DNA from: Sphingomonadaceae bacterium
Lineage (GTDB): Bacteria > Pseudomonadota > Alphaproteobacteria > Sphingomonadales > Sphingomonadaceae
Length of the DNA: 64,000 nt
Direction of reading: 5' to 3'
NCBI GenBank assembly: GCA_030147805.1
Contig: JASBUR010000017.1
Span: forward strand, 62,001 to 126,000
Part shown: positions 25,387 through 33,179 of the stretch, piece by piece
Position numbering within the stretch: the stretch's first letter is position 1
Layout: each line of letters opens with the position of its first letter
Position numbers and translations under genes: made by a program
Notes under the pieces: generated by a model
Databases searched by the model: none
Seen by the model: only the letters and a program-made list of their open reading frames with translations
Told to the model about the DNA's origin: nothing

Positions 25387-26580
25387 CTAGATGACCTTCT
25401 TAGACCGCAGCTCCTCGATCCTTGCCGCATCGACTCCGATCTCGTCGAGCAGCGTCTCGGTATCGGCGCCGAGCGACGGGCCGACGCGGTTCGGCAGGCG
25501 CGCCCCGTCGATGCGGATCGGATTGGCGAGGATGCGCATCGCCGCGCGGGCCGGATGGTCGACAGTGTCAATCATCCCCATCGCCTGCTGCCACGGGCTG
25601 TCGAGCGCCTGCGCGAGGTCAAAGACCGGCGCCACCGGCACGGTACCGCCGAGCACCTCGATCCAGTGCCCGGTCGGCCGGGTCATGAAGGTCCGGTCGA
25701 GCTCCTGCGTGAGCACATCGCGATTCTCGAGGCGCAGCGGCACCGTCGCGAAGCGCGGGTCGGCGGCGAGATCGGCGCGGCCGATCCGATCGACGAGCAG
25801 GTTCCAGAATTTGGGCAATTGCGCCATCACGAACACCCAGCCGTCGGCGGTGCGGAAGGTCTGGCTGGGGGTGACGGCCGGATGCGCCGACCGCGGCGCG
25901 CGCCCGATGACATGGCCCTCGTTCAGATACCAATAGGCCGGATAGCTGGTCTGGTGCAGCGCGGTGTCGAGTAGCGAGATGTCGACGTCGCGGCCGACGC
26001 CGGTTTCGCGCGCGCCGATGATCGCCGCCTGCGTGCCGATCGCCAGCATCGCGCCGGTCATGAAGTCGACGATCGACAGGCCGAAGCGCGTCGGCGGGCC
26101 GTCGGGTTCGCCGGTAACGCTCATGAAGCCGGCCTCGGCCTGCATGAGATAGTCGTAGCCGGGCCACGCCTCGCGCGGCGTGCCGCGACCGTAGGCGGAC
26201 AGGTGCGCGCAGACGAGCCGCGCGTTGAGGTGCTTCAGCGTGTCATAGGTCAGCCCGAGCTTTGCCGGCTGGTCGCCGCGGGCGTTGTTGCAGACCGCGT
26301 CGGCGGTCGCGACGAGCTTGTGGAAGATCGCCTGGCCGTCAGGCGACTTGAGGTCGAGCGTCAGCGACCGCTTGTTGAGGTTGAAGGTCTGGAAAAATAG
26401 GCTGTCATGGTCGCCCAGGAAGAACGGCCCCGTGGCGCGGCTCGACTCGCCGGTGACGGGCGGCTCGATCTTGATCACCTCGGCGCCGAGTTGCGCAAGG
26501 AACATCGTGCCATAGGGGCCGGCGCCATATTGCTCGACCGACAGGATACGGATGCCGGCGAGCGGCAGCGGCTGCGTCAT
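25387..26580 (-). CDS. CaiB/BaiF family CoA-transferase (copy A)
   Basis: A 397-residue type III CoA-transferase started at MTQPLPLAGIRILSVEQYGAG, with ATGA overlap to the acyl-CoA dehydrogenase stop (26577-26580). The conserved Asp is in WPGYDYLMQAEAGFMS. It differs clearly from copy B (only moderate likeness), so it is not a recent duplicate. The probable role is activation of an acid by transfer of CoA from succinyl-CoA or another donor. Confidence 0.87.
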   Translation of the reverse strand: MTQPLPLAGIRILSVEQYGAGPYGTMFLAQLGAEVIKIEPPVTGESSRATGPFFLGDHDSLFFQTFNLNKRSLTLDLKSPDGQAIFHKLVATADAVCNNARGDQPAKLGLTYDTLKHLNARLVCAHLSAYGRGTPREAWPGYDYLMQAEAGFMSVTGEPDGPPTRFGLSIVDFMTGAMLAIGTQAAIIGARETGVGRDVDISLLDTALHQTSYPAYWYLNEGHVIGRAPRSAHPAVTPSQTFRTADGWVFVMAQLPKFWNLLVDRIGRADLAADPRFATVPLRLENRDVLTQELDRTFMTRPTGHWIEVLGGTVPVAPVFDLAQALDSPWQQAMGMIDTVDHPARAAMRILANPIRIDGARLPNRVGPSLGADTETLLDEIGVDAARIEELRSKKVI

Positions 26581-27752
26581 GCCGGGTTCCGCTTCACCCA
26601 TTGCTTGGCGATGATCATCCGTTGCATCTCGTTGGTGCCCTCGCCGATGCACATCAGCAGCGCGTCGCGGTAGAAGCGCTCGATGTCATATTCCGTCGAA
26701 TAGGAATATCCGCCGAAGACGCGCATCGCCTCCTCGGCATTGCGCACCGCCGCCTCCGACGCGAAATATTTCGCCATACCGGCTTCCATGTCGCAGCGCT
26801 CGCCGCGGTCATAGGCCTCGGCGGCGTCCTGCGTGAGCAGCCGTGCGGCGCGTGCGCGCGTCACCATCTCGCCGAGCTTCAACTGGATCGCCTGATGCTC
26901 GACGATCGGCTTGCCGAAGGTCTGGCGGACCTGCGCATAGTCGGTGGCGAGCCGCAGCGCGCCCTCGGCGAGGCCGACGCCGCGCGCCGCGACGTTGATC
27001 CGCCCGAGCTCGAGCCCGCCCGTCGCCTGGTAGAAGCCCTGGCCCTCGACCTCGCCGATCAGCTGATCGGCGGGTATGCGATAATCCTCGAAGATCAGCT
27101 CGGCCGAATCGATCGACTTGTAGCCGAGCTTCTCGATCTTCTTGCCGACGCGGAAGCCCGGCCGCTTGTCGGCGATGAACAGGCTCATCCCCTTGTAGCG
27201 CGGATCGGCGGACGCATCGGTCTTGACCAGCAGCGCGAACACCCCGCCCTTGATGCCGTTCGAGATCCACGTCTTGGTGCCGTTGATGACATAGTCGTCG
27301 CCGTCGCGGCGCGCGGTCATGCGGATGCCCTGCAGGTCGGTGCCGGCGTCGGGCTCGGTGAGCGCGAGGCCGCCGCGCAGCTCGCCCGACGCCATCTTCG
27401 GCAGCCACTTCGCCTTCTGCGCCGGCGTGCCGAACTTCTCGATCGCCACCGCGCAGATCAGATGCGAATTGAAGATGCCCGTCGGTGCCATCCAATAGGA
27501 GGAGATGCGCGCGATGATCTTGGCATAGGTAGTCGCCGGCAAGCCGAGGCCGCCAAATTCCTCGCCGATCGTCGCACCGAACAGGCCGAGCTCGGCCATC
27601 TGCGCGACCGTCTCGGCGGGCCAGATGTCGCCATGGTCATGCGCCATGACGACCGGGCGCAGGTCGCGCTCGATCCATTTGTCGATCGCGTCGAGCAACT
27701 GGCGCTCGAACGCCGCGTCGACCGTGCGCACCTGATTATAGGCAGTCGCCAT
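26577..27752 (-). CDS. Acyl-CoA dehydrogenase
   Basis: A 391-residue FAD acyl-CoA dehydrogenase: ALTEPDAGTDLQGI, the FAD region, RINVAARGVGLAEGAL, and the C-terminal IGEGTNEMQRMIIAK with the expected catalytic Glu. It makes a 2-enoyl-CoA and passes electrons to ETF. Sequence pattern (KRNPA C-terminus, GGYSYSTEYDIERFYRD) is like glutaryl/isovaleryl or methylsuccinyl types. It lies between MaoC and the CoA-transferases, as in bbs-like pathways. Confidence 0.92.
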   Translation of the reverse strand: MATAYNQVRTVDAAFERQLLDAIDKWIERDLRPVVMAHDHGDIWPAETVAQMAELGLFGATIGEEFGGLGLPATTYAKIIARISSYWMAPTGIFNSHLICAVAIEKFGTPAQKAKWLPKMASGELRGGLALTEPDAGTDLQGIRMTARRDGDDYVINGTKTWISNGIKGGVFALLVKTDASADPRYKGMSLFIADKRPGFRVGKKIEKLGYKSIDSAELIFEDYRIPADQLIGEVEGQGFYQATGGLELGRINVAARGVGLAEGALRLATDYAQVRQTFGKPIVEHQAIQLKLGEMVTRARAARLLTQDAAEAYDRGERCDMEAGMAKYFASEAAVRNAEEAMRVFGGYSYSTEYDIERFYRDALLMCIGEGTNEMQRMIIAKQWVKRNPA

Positions 27753-27779
27753 CTCAGTTCCCCAAGGTGATCCGGCGGC

Positions 27780-28289
27780 TTATTCGTCGCCGGGGCCGAA
27801 GCCGCGCTTCCAGATCAGCATCGTTCGCAGGAAATCGCAGACGATCACGCCATGCTGGTTGCGGCCCACCGTCTTGACGGTCACCAGCCCCTGTTCGGTA
27901 CGCGATTTCGACTCGCGCTTCTCGATGACCTCGCTCTCGCCGTAGAGCGTATCGCCGGCGAACACCGGCGCCGGCATGCGGATTTCCTTCCAGCCGAGGT
28001 TGGCGACCGCCTTCTGGCTGACGTCCGACACGCTCATGCCGACGAGGATCGCGACGGTGAGCGGGCTGTTGACGATCGGCTTCCCGAATTCGGTCTTCGC
28101 CGCATAGACATGATCGAAATGCGCCGGGTGCGTGTTCATCGTCAGCAGCGTGAACCAGATATTGTCCTGCTCGGTGATCGTCCGCCCGGGCCGATGCTCG
28201 TAGACGTCGCCGACGACGAAATCCTCGAAATATCGCCCGAAGGTTTCGCGATAGCGCTGTGGCCCAACCTCGATCACTCCCGGACGCAT
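27780..28289 (-). CDS. MaoC-type enoyl-CoA hydratase
   Basis: A 169-residue hotdog-fold hydratase. ATG 28289 is preferred over a TTG at 28304, because GAGGAGGGGG just upstream of 28289 is the ribosome site. The residues EDFVVGDVYEHRPGRTITEQDN and the NTHPAHFD motif with the catalytic Asp/His-like pair match the MaoC family, closest in style to mesaconyl-CoA hydratase-like proteins. First gene of the operon MaoC-ACAD-CaiB-CaiB. Confidence 0.87.
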   Translation of the reverse strand: MRPGVIEVGPQRYRETFGRYFEDFVVGDVYEHRPGRTITEQDNIWFTLLTMNTHPAHFDHVYAAKTEFGKPIVNSPLTVAILVGMSVSDVSQKAVANLGWKEIRMPAPVFAGDTLYGESEVIEKRESKSRTEQGLVTVKTVGRNQHGVIVCDFLRTMLIWKRGFGPGDE

Positions 28290-28327
28290 CCGCCCCCTCC
28301 TCAATGCACACTTGACGATCCACTAAT

Positions 28328-28339
28328 TTGTCCGGACAA
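28328..28339. promoter_or_regulatory. GntR operator copy 2 (TTGTCCGGACAA)
   Basis: A perfect 12-bp palindrome, 38 bp from the MaoC ATG and 40 bp from the DUF1838 gene ATG. It can control both directions. Confidence 0.8.
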
Positions 28340-28379
28340 CTCTAAAGTCAACACATAGATTGATAGGGGCAGGGAAATC

Positions 28380-29273
28380 ATGATGAAGCCACTCATGCTG
28401 GCGACAGCGCTCGCCGCGACGATGCTCGCCGGCGCGGCGAGCGCGCGGACGCTCGACCTGTCGAAGCCCGCCGATGCGCTCGCGGCCAGCCGCAAGATCG
28501 CCTGTTCGCTCAAGGACGGCGTGCCGGTGGTGTTCCACTGGTCGGGGCGCGTCTATTCGCGCGTCGCCGGCGAACGCGACCGCCACCTCTACAATGTCGA
28601 GGGAATGAACATCCGCCAGTGCGGAACCGTCACCGACGCGCAGCGCGGCACCGGCTATCGCCTCGTGTCGCGCGAGATCATGCTCTACCTCGACCCGGCG
28701 ACCGGCCAGATCCTGCGTCAATGGTCGAACCCCTGGTCGAACGAGCAGGTCGAGGTGCTGCACGTCGCCAACGATCCGGTAAACATGCGGCCGACCTTCG
28801 AGCGCGACGACAAGGGGCAGCCGTTCCGGTTCAGCGGCCGCATCGACGGCGGCCGCGTGTTCCAGGCGAGCGAGATTCCGCTGTTCTACACCAACCCGCT
28901 CGCGGGCGATTATCAGGACAATGTCGGCAACAAATATCACGCGATGGAGATTTTCGACTTCGTCGCCGACGCCAAGACACTGCTCGATTCGACCCGGCCG
29001 ACGGGCGACCCGGCGGTGGCCTGGGTACGTATCGCGCAGTGGTTGCCGTGGATGCGCATGGGCGCACGCGAGGGGCTGATGATCACCAACGCGACCGGGC
29101 GCATGCTGGGGAGCTTCGACGAGCTGCCCCAGATCATGAAGGACGAGATCGCCGCGAACTATCCCGAATATACGGCGCCGCCGCCGCTCGACGACGCGCG
29201 GCCGAACGAGACCAGCTGGACCTATTTCAAGAAGAAGGCCGACGCCGCACGGGCCGCGGCGGCGAAGAAATAG
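28380..29273 (+). CDS. Exported DUF1838 family protein
   Basis: A 297-residue protein with a signal peptide (MKPLMLATALAATMLAGAASA) followed by a domain resembling DUF1838: VVFHWSGRVYSRVAGERDRHLYNVEGMN and MYLDPATGQILRQWSNPW. The enzymatic role of this family is not known; it occurs in catabolic loci of sphingomonads. ATG 28383 is an equally possible start. Shares an operator with the MaoC operon, and is convergent with a TonB receptor gene. Confidence 0.75.
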   Translation: MMKPLMLATALAATMLAGAASARTLDLSKPADALAASRKIACSLKDGVPVVFHWSGRVYSRVAGERDRHLYNVEGMNIRQCGTVTDAQRGTGYRLVSREIMLYLDPATGQILRQWSNPWSNEQVEVLHVANDPVNMRPTFERDDKGQPFRFSGRIDGGRVFQASEIPLFYTNPLAGDYQDNVGNKYHAMEIFDFVADAKTLLDSTRPTGDPAVAWVRIAQWLPWMRMGAREGLMITNATGRMLGSFDELPQIMKDEIAANYPEYTAPPPLDDARPNETSWTYFKKKADAARAAAAKK

Positions 29274-29290
29274 CGCGGCCCGTTCGACCA

Positions 29291-29322
29291 CGGCGGACGC
29301 CCCCGACCGGGAGCGTCCGCCG
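29291..29322. terminator. Bidirectional hairpin between convergent genes
   Basis: GGCGGACGC (29292-29300) pairs with GCGTCCGCC (29313-29321) around a CCCCGACCGGGA loop. There is no long T run on either side, so it may be a Rho-assisted or weak terminator for the DUF1838 and TonB receptor genes. Confidence 0.5.
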
Positions 29323-29328
29323 CCACTG

Positions 29329-31920
29329 TTAGAATTTAATCGTCCCCTCGATCCCGAAGGTGCGGCTCTTGCGCAGCGGCGCGAAGAAGGCGCGCGGCGC
29401 GCCGGTGTCGATCACCGCCGGGGCGCCATTGAACGGCTGCGTGCGCAGCCCGTTCGCGCCCGGCGCCGGCAGGTTGCGCAACGCATTGCCGTAGCGATAG
29501 TCGAACCAGCGGGTCGCCAGCGGGGCGCCGTCCTCGTCGGTGAGATTGCGGCCGAAGGCGACGAGGCTGAAGCGGTCGGTGCGGATGCCGATCCGGGCGT
29601 TGAGCAGGAAGGCCGACGGCACATAGGCCAAATTGTCGGTCTGGACGTATTTCTTGTCCTCGTAGCTGAAATTCGCGTTGCTGGTGAAGCGCAGGTCGCC
29701 GGTGCCGAGCGGGCGTTCCCACGTCGCCGATCCATTGACGATATATTTCGAGCCGAGCGGCAGCCGCTTGCCGCTGATGTCGCAAAGCGGCAGTCCGGCC
29801 GCCGTCGGGTTGGCAGTGCTGAAGTTGGGCTGCAGACCGCCCGAGTTGAGGACGAAGAAGTCGAAGTCGCAGCCGCTGGTGAACTTGGCGTCGACGTAGG
29901 AAACGCCGAGCGTGAAGTCGAGCCCGTCGGCCGGCGCGGCCTGCGCCTCGATCTCGATGCCCTGGTTGCGCGCATTGCCGGTGTTGACCGCGACCGAGGT
30001 GGTCGCCTGGCCCGGCACCGATGGCGGCAGCGACCGGGTCAGCTGTACCGCATCGAGCTTGTTGTAGAAGATCGAGACCGCCATGCGGAGCGTGCCGTCG
30101 ATCGCGTCCCATTTGGCGCCGAACTCGCCGCCTTTCGCCTGCTCCTCCTCGTAGCGGATGAGATTCTCGCCCGTGAGCGCGAGCGCCGTGAGGCCCCCGG
30201 TGCCGTTGAAGCCGCCGGGTTTGCGGCCCTCGGCATAGACGCCGTAGAGGAGCACGTCGTCGCTGAGCTTGAAGTCGACGGTGACGCGCGGATCCCAGCC
30301 CTTCCACGTGCCCTTGGGCTGGCAGGCGATCGTGCCGGTCACGCCGACGCCGAAGGTGCCGACGCGGCCCTGCTCGCCGGCGCAGAAGACGTTGGCGGCG
30401 GTCGTGCCGACCTTGTCGATCACCGTCTTGTCCTCGACGGCGTAGCGGATCTCGCCGGTCACGGTCAGCCGGTCGGTCAGGTCGGCCGCCAGCAGGCCGA
30501 AGACCGCGCGATCCTCGATCGTCGAGAAGGCCGAATTGACGCTGCCGAGCGCCTCGCCGGCGCGCGGATTGGCGAAGGTCAGGTCGACCGTCTGGAACTC
30601 CTGTTTGAAATAATAGACGCCCGCGAGGCCGCGGATGCGTGCATCGGCGGGGCTGGCGACGCGGAATTCCTGGCTGAAGTCCTGCGTCTCGTCGCGGTTG
30701 GTGTTGGCGAAGGCGGGCTCGCTGGTGGCGTTCGCCGGCGACGGGAACAGGAAGAAGAAGGCTTCCGAATGATCGGAGTCGGTGCCGAACAAATTGGTGT
30801 TGTCGCGGTAGCCGGTGAGGCTCGAGACCACCCACCCCGAGCCGCCGATATCCCAGTCGACGATACCCGAGAACAGGTATTGCTTGTTCTCGATGCCGTC
30901 GAACGCGGTGCCGTCGCGTACGCCGAAGGTGTTGACCGCCTGCGCATCGGTGTTGAGCCGCACGTTGTTCGGCTGCGAGCGGATCGCCCCGCAATAATAT
31001 TGGTTGTTGTTGTTGCTCACCCCGTAAAGCGACGGCTGGGTGAGGGGGTTGCCGGTGCGGAACGCCAGCGAGCGGAAGCCCGGCCGGCAGTTGTTGTTCT
31101 CGGCACCGGTCAGGAAGATCGCCAGCGGGCCGTCATCGTCCTGCTGGTACGAGCCGCGGACGCGCACCTTGAGCGTATCGGTCGGCTCGGCCACCAGCGT
31201 GAGATAGGCGGACTTGGTTTCCTCGTCGCCGACCTTGCGTCCGGTCAGCTGATTCTCATACTCGCCGCCATAGCTGTAGTAGCGCGCGCCGGCGCGGAAG
31301 CCGATGCGTTCGCCGATCGGCCCCGAAACCGATCCCGCCGCCTGATATTCATTATGCTCGGCGACCGTCGCGCGCGCCGAGACCGACAGCTCGTCGGTCG
31401 GATCCTTGGTGACATAGTTGATCGCGCCGGCGTAGGTGTTGCGCCCATAGAGCGCCGACTGCGGCCCCTTGATGATCTCGACGCGCGCGATCGATTCGGG
31501 ATCGAATCCCTGAATGTCGCCCTGATAATAGATGCCGTCGACGAAATAGGCAGCGCCGGTCTCGACGCCGAACTGCACGCCGGCGAGCACGTTGGACTGG
31601 CCGCGGATGACCGGGCGATCGGTCGAGCGGCCGAACGCCTGGCTGAAGCTGATGCCCGTCGCCTGCTTGGCGAAATCGTCGATCGAGTTGAGGCCGAGCG
31701 CGGTGATGCGCCGCTCCGAAAGCGCCGACACGGCGATCGGAGCATCGGACAGCGACTCCTCGATCTTGCGCGCCGTGACGACGATCTCCTCGATGCCGGT
31801 CTCGACGCTCGTGGTCTCGGCGTCCCCCGCCGCCGACCCGCGCGCCTCCTGCGCAAGCGTCATCGTCGGCAGCATCGTGGCAGCAGTGGCAGCAAGCAGG
31901 ACAGCTTTGCGATGGGTCAT
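29329..31920 (-). CDS. TonB-dependent outer-membrane receptor (1)
   Basis: An 863-residue TonB receptor. A signal peptide precedes a TonB box-like IEEIVVTARK, then the plug (ISFSQAFGRSTDRPVIRGQSN, VEIIKGPQSALYGRNTYAGAINYVTK) and a 22-strand barrel ending in a terminal Phe (GIEGTIKF). It should take up the cluster substrate across the outer membrane. Two operator-like palindromes lie upstream at 31969-32002. Confidence 0.93.
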   Translation of the reverse strand: MTHRKAVLLAATAATMLPTMTLAQEARGSAAGDAETTSVETGIEEIVVTARKIEESLSDAPIAVSALSERRITALGLNSIDDFAKQATGISFSQAFGRSTDRPVIRGQSNVLAGVQFGVETGAAYFVDGIYYQGDIQGFDPESIARVEIIKGPQSALYGRNTYAGAINYVTKDPTDELSVSARATVAEHNEYQAAGSVSGPIGERIGFRAGARYYSYGGEYENQLTGRKVGDEETKSAYLTLVAEPTDTLKVRVRGSYQQDDDGPLAIFLTGAENNNCRPGFRSLAFRTGNPLTQPSLYGVSNNNNQYYCGAIRSQPNNVRLNTDAQAVNTFGVRDGTAFDGIENKQYLFSGIVDWDIGGSGWVVSSLTGYRDNTNLFGTDSDHSEAFFFLFPSPANATSEPAFANTNRDETQDFSQEFRVASPADARIRGLAGVYYFKQEFQTVDLTFANPRAGEALGSVNSAFSTIEDRAVFGLLAADLTDRLTVTGEIRYAVEDKTVIDKVGTTAANVFCAGEQGRVGTFGVGVTGTIACQPKGTWKGWDPRVTVDFKLSDDVLLYGVYAEGRKPGGFNGTGGLTALALTGENLIRYEEEQAKGGEFGAKWDAIDGTLRMAVSIFYNKLDAVQLTRSLPPSVPGQATTSVAVNTGNARNQGIEIEAQAAPADGLDFTLGVSYVDAKFTSGCDFDFFVLNSGGLQPNFSTANPTAAGLPLCDISGKRLPLGSKYIVNGSATWERPLGTGDLRFTSNANFSYEDKKYVQTDNLAYVPSAFLLNARIGIRTDRFSLVAFGRNLTDEDGAPLATRWFDYRYGNALRNLPAPGANGLRTQPFNGAPAVIDTGAPRAFFAPLRKSRTFGIEGTIKF

Positions 31921-31968
31921 GATGGGTCCTCTCCCTCCGTTACGGTAAAAGTCCCACGCGATTCAGAT

Positions 31969-32002
31969 TTGTCCAGACAAATATGACAATATGTCCGGAC
32001 AA
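31969..32002. promoter_or_regulatory. GntR operator copies 3 and 4 (tandem)
   Basis: TTGTCCAGACAA (31969-31980) and ATGTCCGGACAA (31991-32002), centres 22 bp apart, about two helical turns. They lie 48 bp upstream of the TonB receptor ATG. The spacing would allow two dimers on the same face. Confidence 0.78.
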
Positions 32003-32032
32003 CTTTAAGACTGTGTCGGCGCTGCAACGGAA

Positions 32033-32713
32033 TCACAACATTTTGGTGTTGCCGAGATAGCTCGTCGCCAGAAGCAGCAGGTAGACCGCCCACACCCAGC
32101 GGCGCGTCCGGTCCATCGTTCGCCGCAGCGGCAATTCGGTCGCGTCGCTCGACCCCTCGGCGATCAGCCGTCCGAGCAGGGGGCCGACCGGCTTGAAGGC
32201 GATGTCGATCATGATCGCGGCGACGAAGATCAGCCCGAAGAGCAGCGCCTTCCAGGCAAGCCACGCCGGCGCGATCGGCGCGCCCGTCAGCACCGACGCG
32301 GCGCCGAGCCACAGATAGAAGGCGGTGATGACCAGCTTCAGCCGGAATTCGATCCGCCGGTCGCGCGCGGCACGCGGCGTCTGATCGTGCAGGTGTGCAT
32401 CCCAGACCAGCCACAGCCAGCCGCCGCCGACCAGCCACGCGGCGCCAACGAGCAGGTCGGGCGCGTCCCACCAGCCGCCCAGGTCGGCGACCGAGAGCGA
32501 CAGCGGCACCATCAGCGCCCAGGCGGTGCGCGGCACCATGTCGACGATCACCAGCAGGCGCAGCAGCGTCAGCCGTTCGGGCAGGCTGTAGCGGTCGCGC
32601 TTGCGGAAATGCTGGCCGAGCAGGAACACGCCGACGTCGGCGCCCAGCCACAGCACGAACAGCAGCAGGTGGACATAGACCAGCGTCGGGTAGAGCGCGG
32701 CGGCCGCGCTCAT
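32033..32713 (-). CDS. Polytopic membrane protein (copy A)
   Basis: A 226-residue protein with about five or six membrane segments, started at MSAAAALYPTLVYVHLL; its start overlaps the DUF1330-like gene stop (ATGA). The first helix holds the pattern VHLLLFVLWLGADVGVF, like WLHILALVYWLGGEWGVF in the gene at 39703-40374; both end in LGNTKML/LGATKPF style tails. Conserved His in the first helix could bind haem or a metal, as in CopD/DUF2269-like proteins. Role unknown. Confidence 0.7.
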   Translation of the reverse strand: MSAAAALYPTLVYVHLLLFVLWLGADVGVFLLGQHFRKRDRYSLPERLTLLRLLVIVDMVPRTAWALMVPLSLSVADLGGWWDAPDLLVGAAWLVGGGWLWLVWDAHLHDQTPRAARDRRIEFRLKLVITAFYLWLGAASVLTGAPIAPAWLAWKALLFGLIFVAAIMIDIAFKPVGPLLGRLIAEGSSDATELPLRRTMDRTRRWVWAVYLLLLATSYLGNTKML

Positions 32714-33030
32714 CCGGCGATCGCCTCGAAGATCGCGACGCTGAAATCGCCGGCGCCGTCGCGCAGCGGCTTTACCTGCCTCTGGTAGACGTCGTCGTTC
32801 CAGAAGGCCTCGGCGGCAGCGCGCGACGGGAACTGCGCCAGCACCGCGCTCTGGCCCGCGGGCCAGGCCTCGACGGGCAGCGCCGGCGGGCCGACGAACA
32901 GATATCGTCCGCCATATTTGGCGTAGAGGCCCGACGTGGCGAGCGCCTGGGTGTAGGCCGCCATTCGCGCGCGATCGGAGACGGTAGCCGTCACGAGCAG
33001 ATAGGCGAGTCGATCGCGGCCGTCGGTCAT
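32710..33030 (-). CDS. DUF1330-like small protein (cytoplasmic copy)
   Basis: A 106-residue dimeric alpha/beta-barrel-type protein of DUF1330 style, started at MTDGRDRLAYLLVTATV. The pattern VSDRARMAAYTQALATSGLYAKYGGRYLF, then QFPSRAAAEAFWNDDVYQ is shared with an exported homologue at 42762-43241. It has no signal peptide. Function unknown; possibly an isomerase or cyclase of the pathway. It overlaps the membrane protein gene downstream. Confidence 0.75.
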   Translation of the reverse strand: MTDGRDRLAYLLVTATVSDRARMAAYTQALATSGLYAKYGGRYLFVGPPALPVEAWPAGQSAVLAQFPSRAAAEAFWNDDVYQRQVKPLRDGAGDFSVAIFEAIAG

Positions 33031-33089
33031 CGAAGCCCCCCGTGTTGCGCGACTGCAATATTTCACGCCAAAAGCCAGATGTCAAAAAT

Positions 33090-33101
33090 TTGTCCGGACA
33101 A
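33090..33101. promoter_or_regulatory. GntR operator copy 5 (TTGTCCGGACAA)
   Basis: A perfect palindrome between the DUF1330-like gene (60 bp from its ATG) and the second TonB receptor (79 bp from its ATG). Confidence 0.8.
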
Positions 33102-33179
33102 CTGTCGTCGTTTGAGCTACGACTCGCCTGAGGGAGTGGCGCGCCGGACGGCGCAGCGAGGCGACGCGAGGAGGGTGAG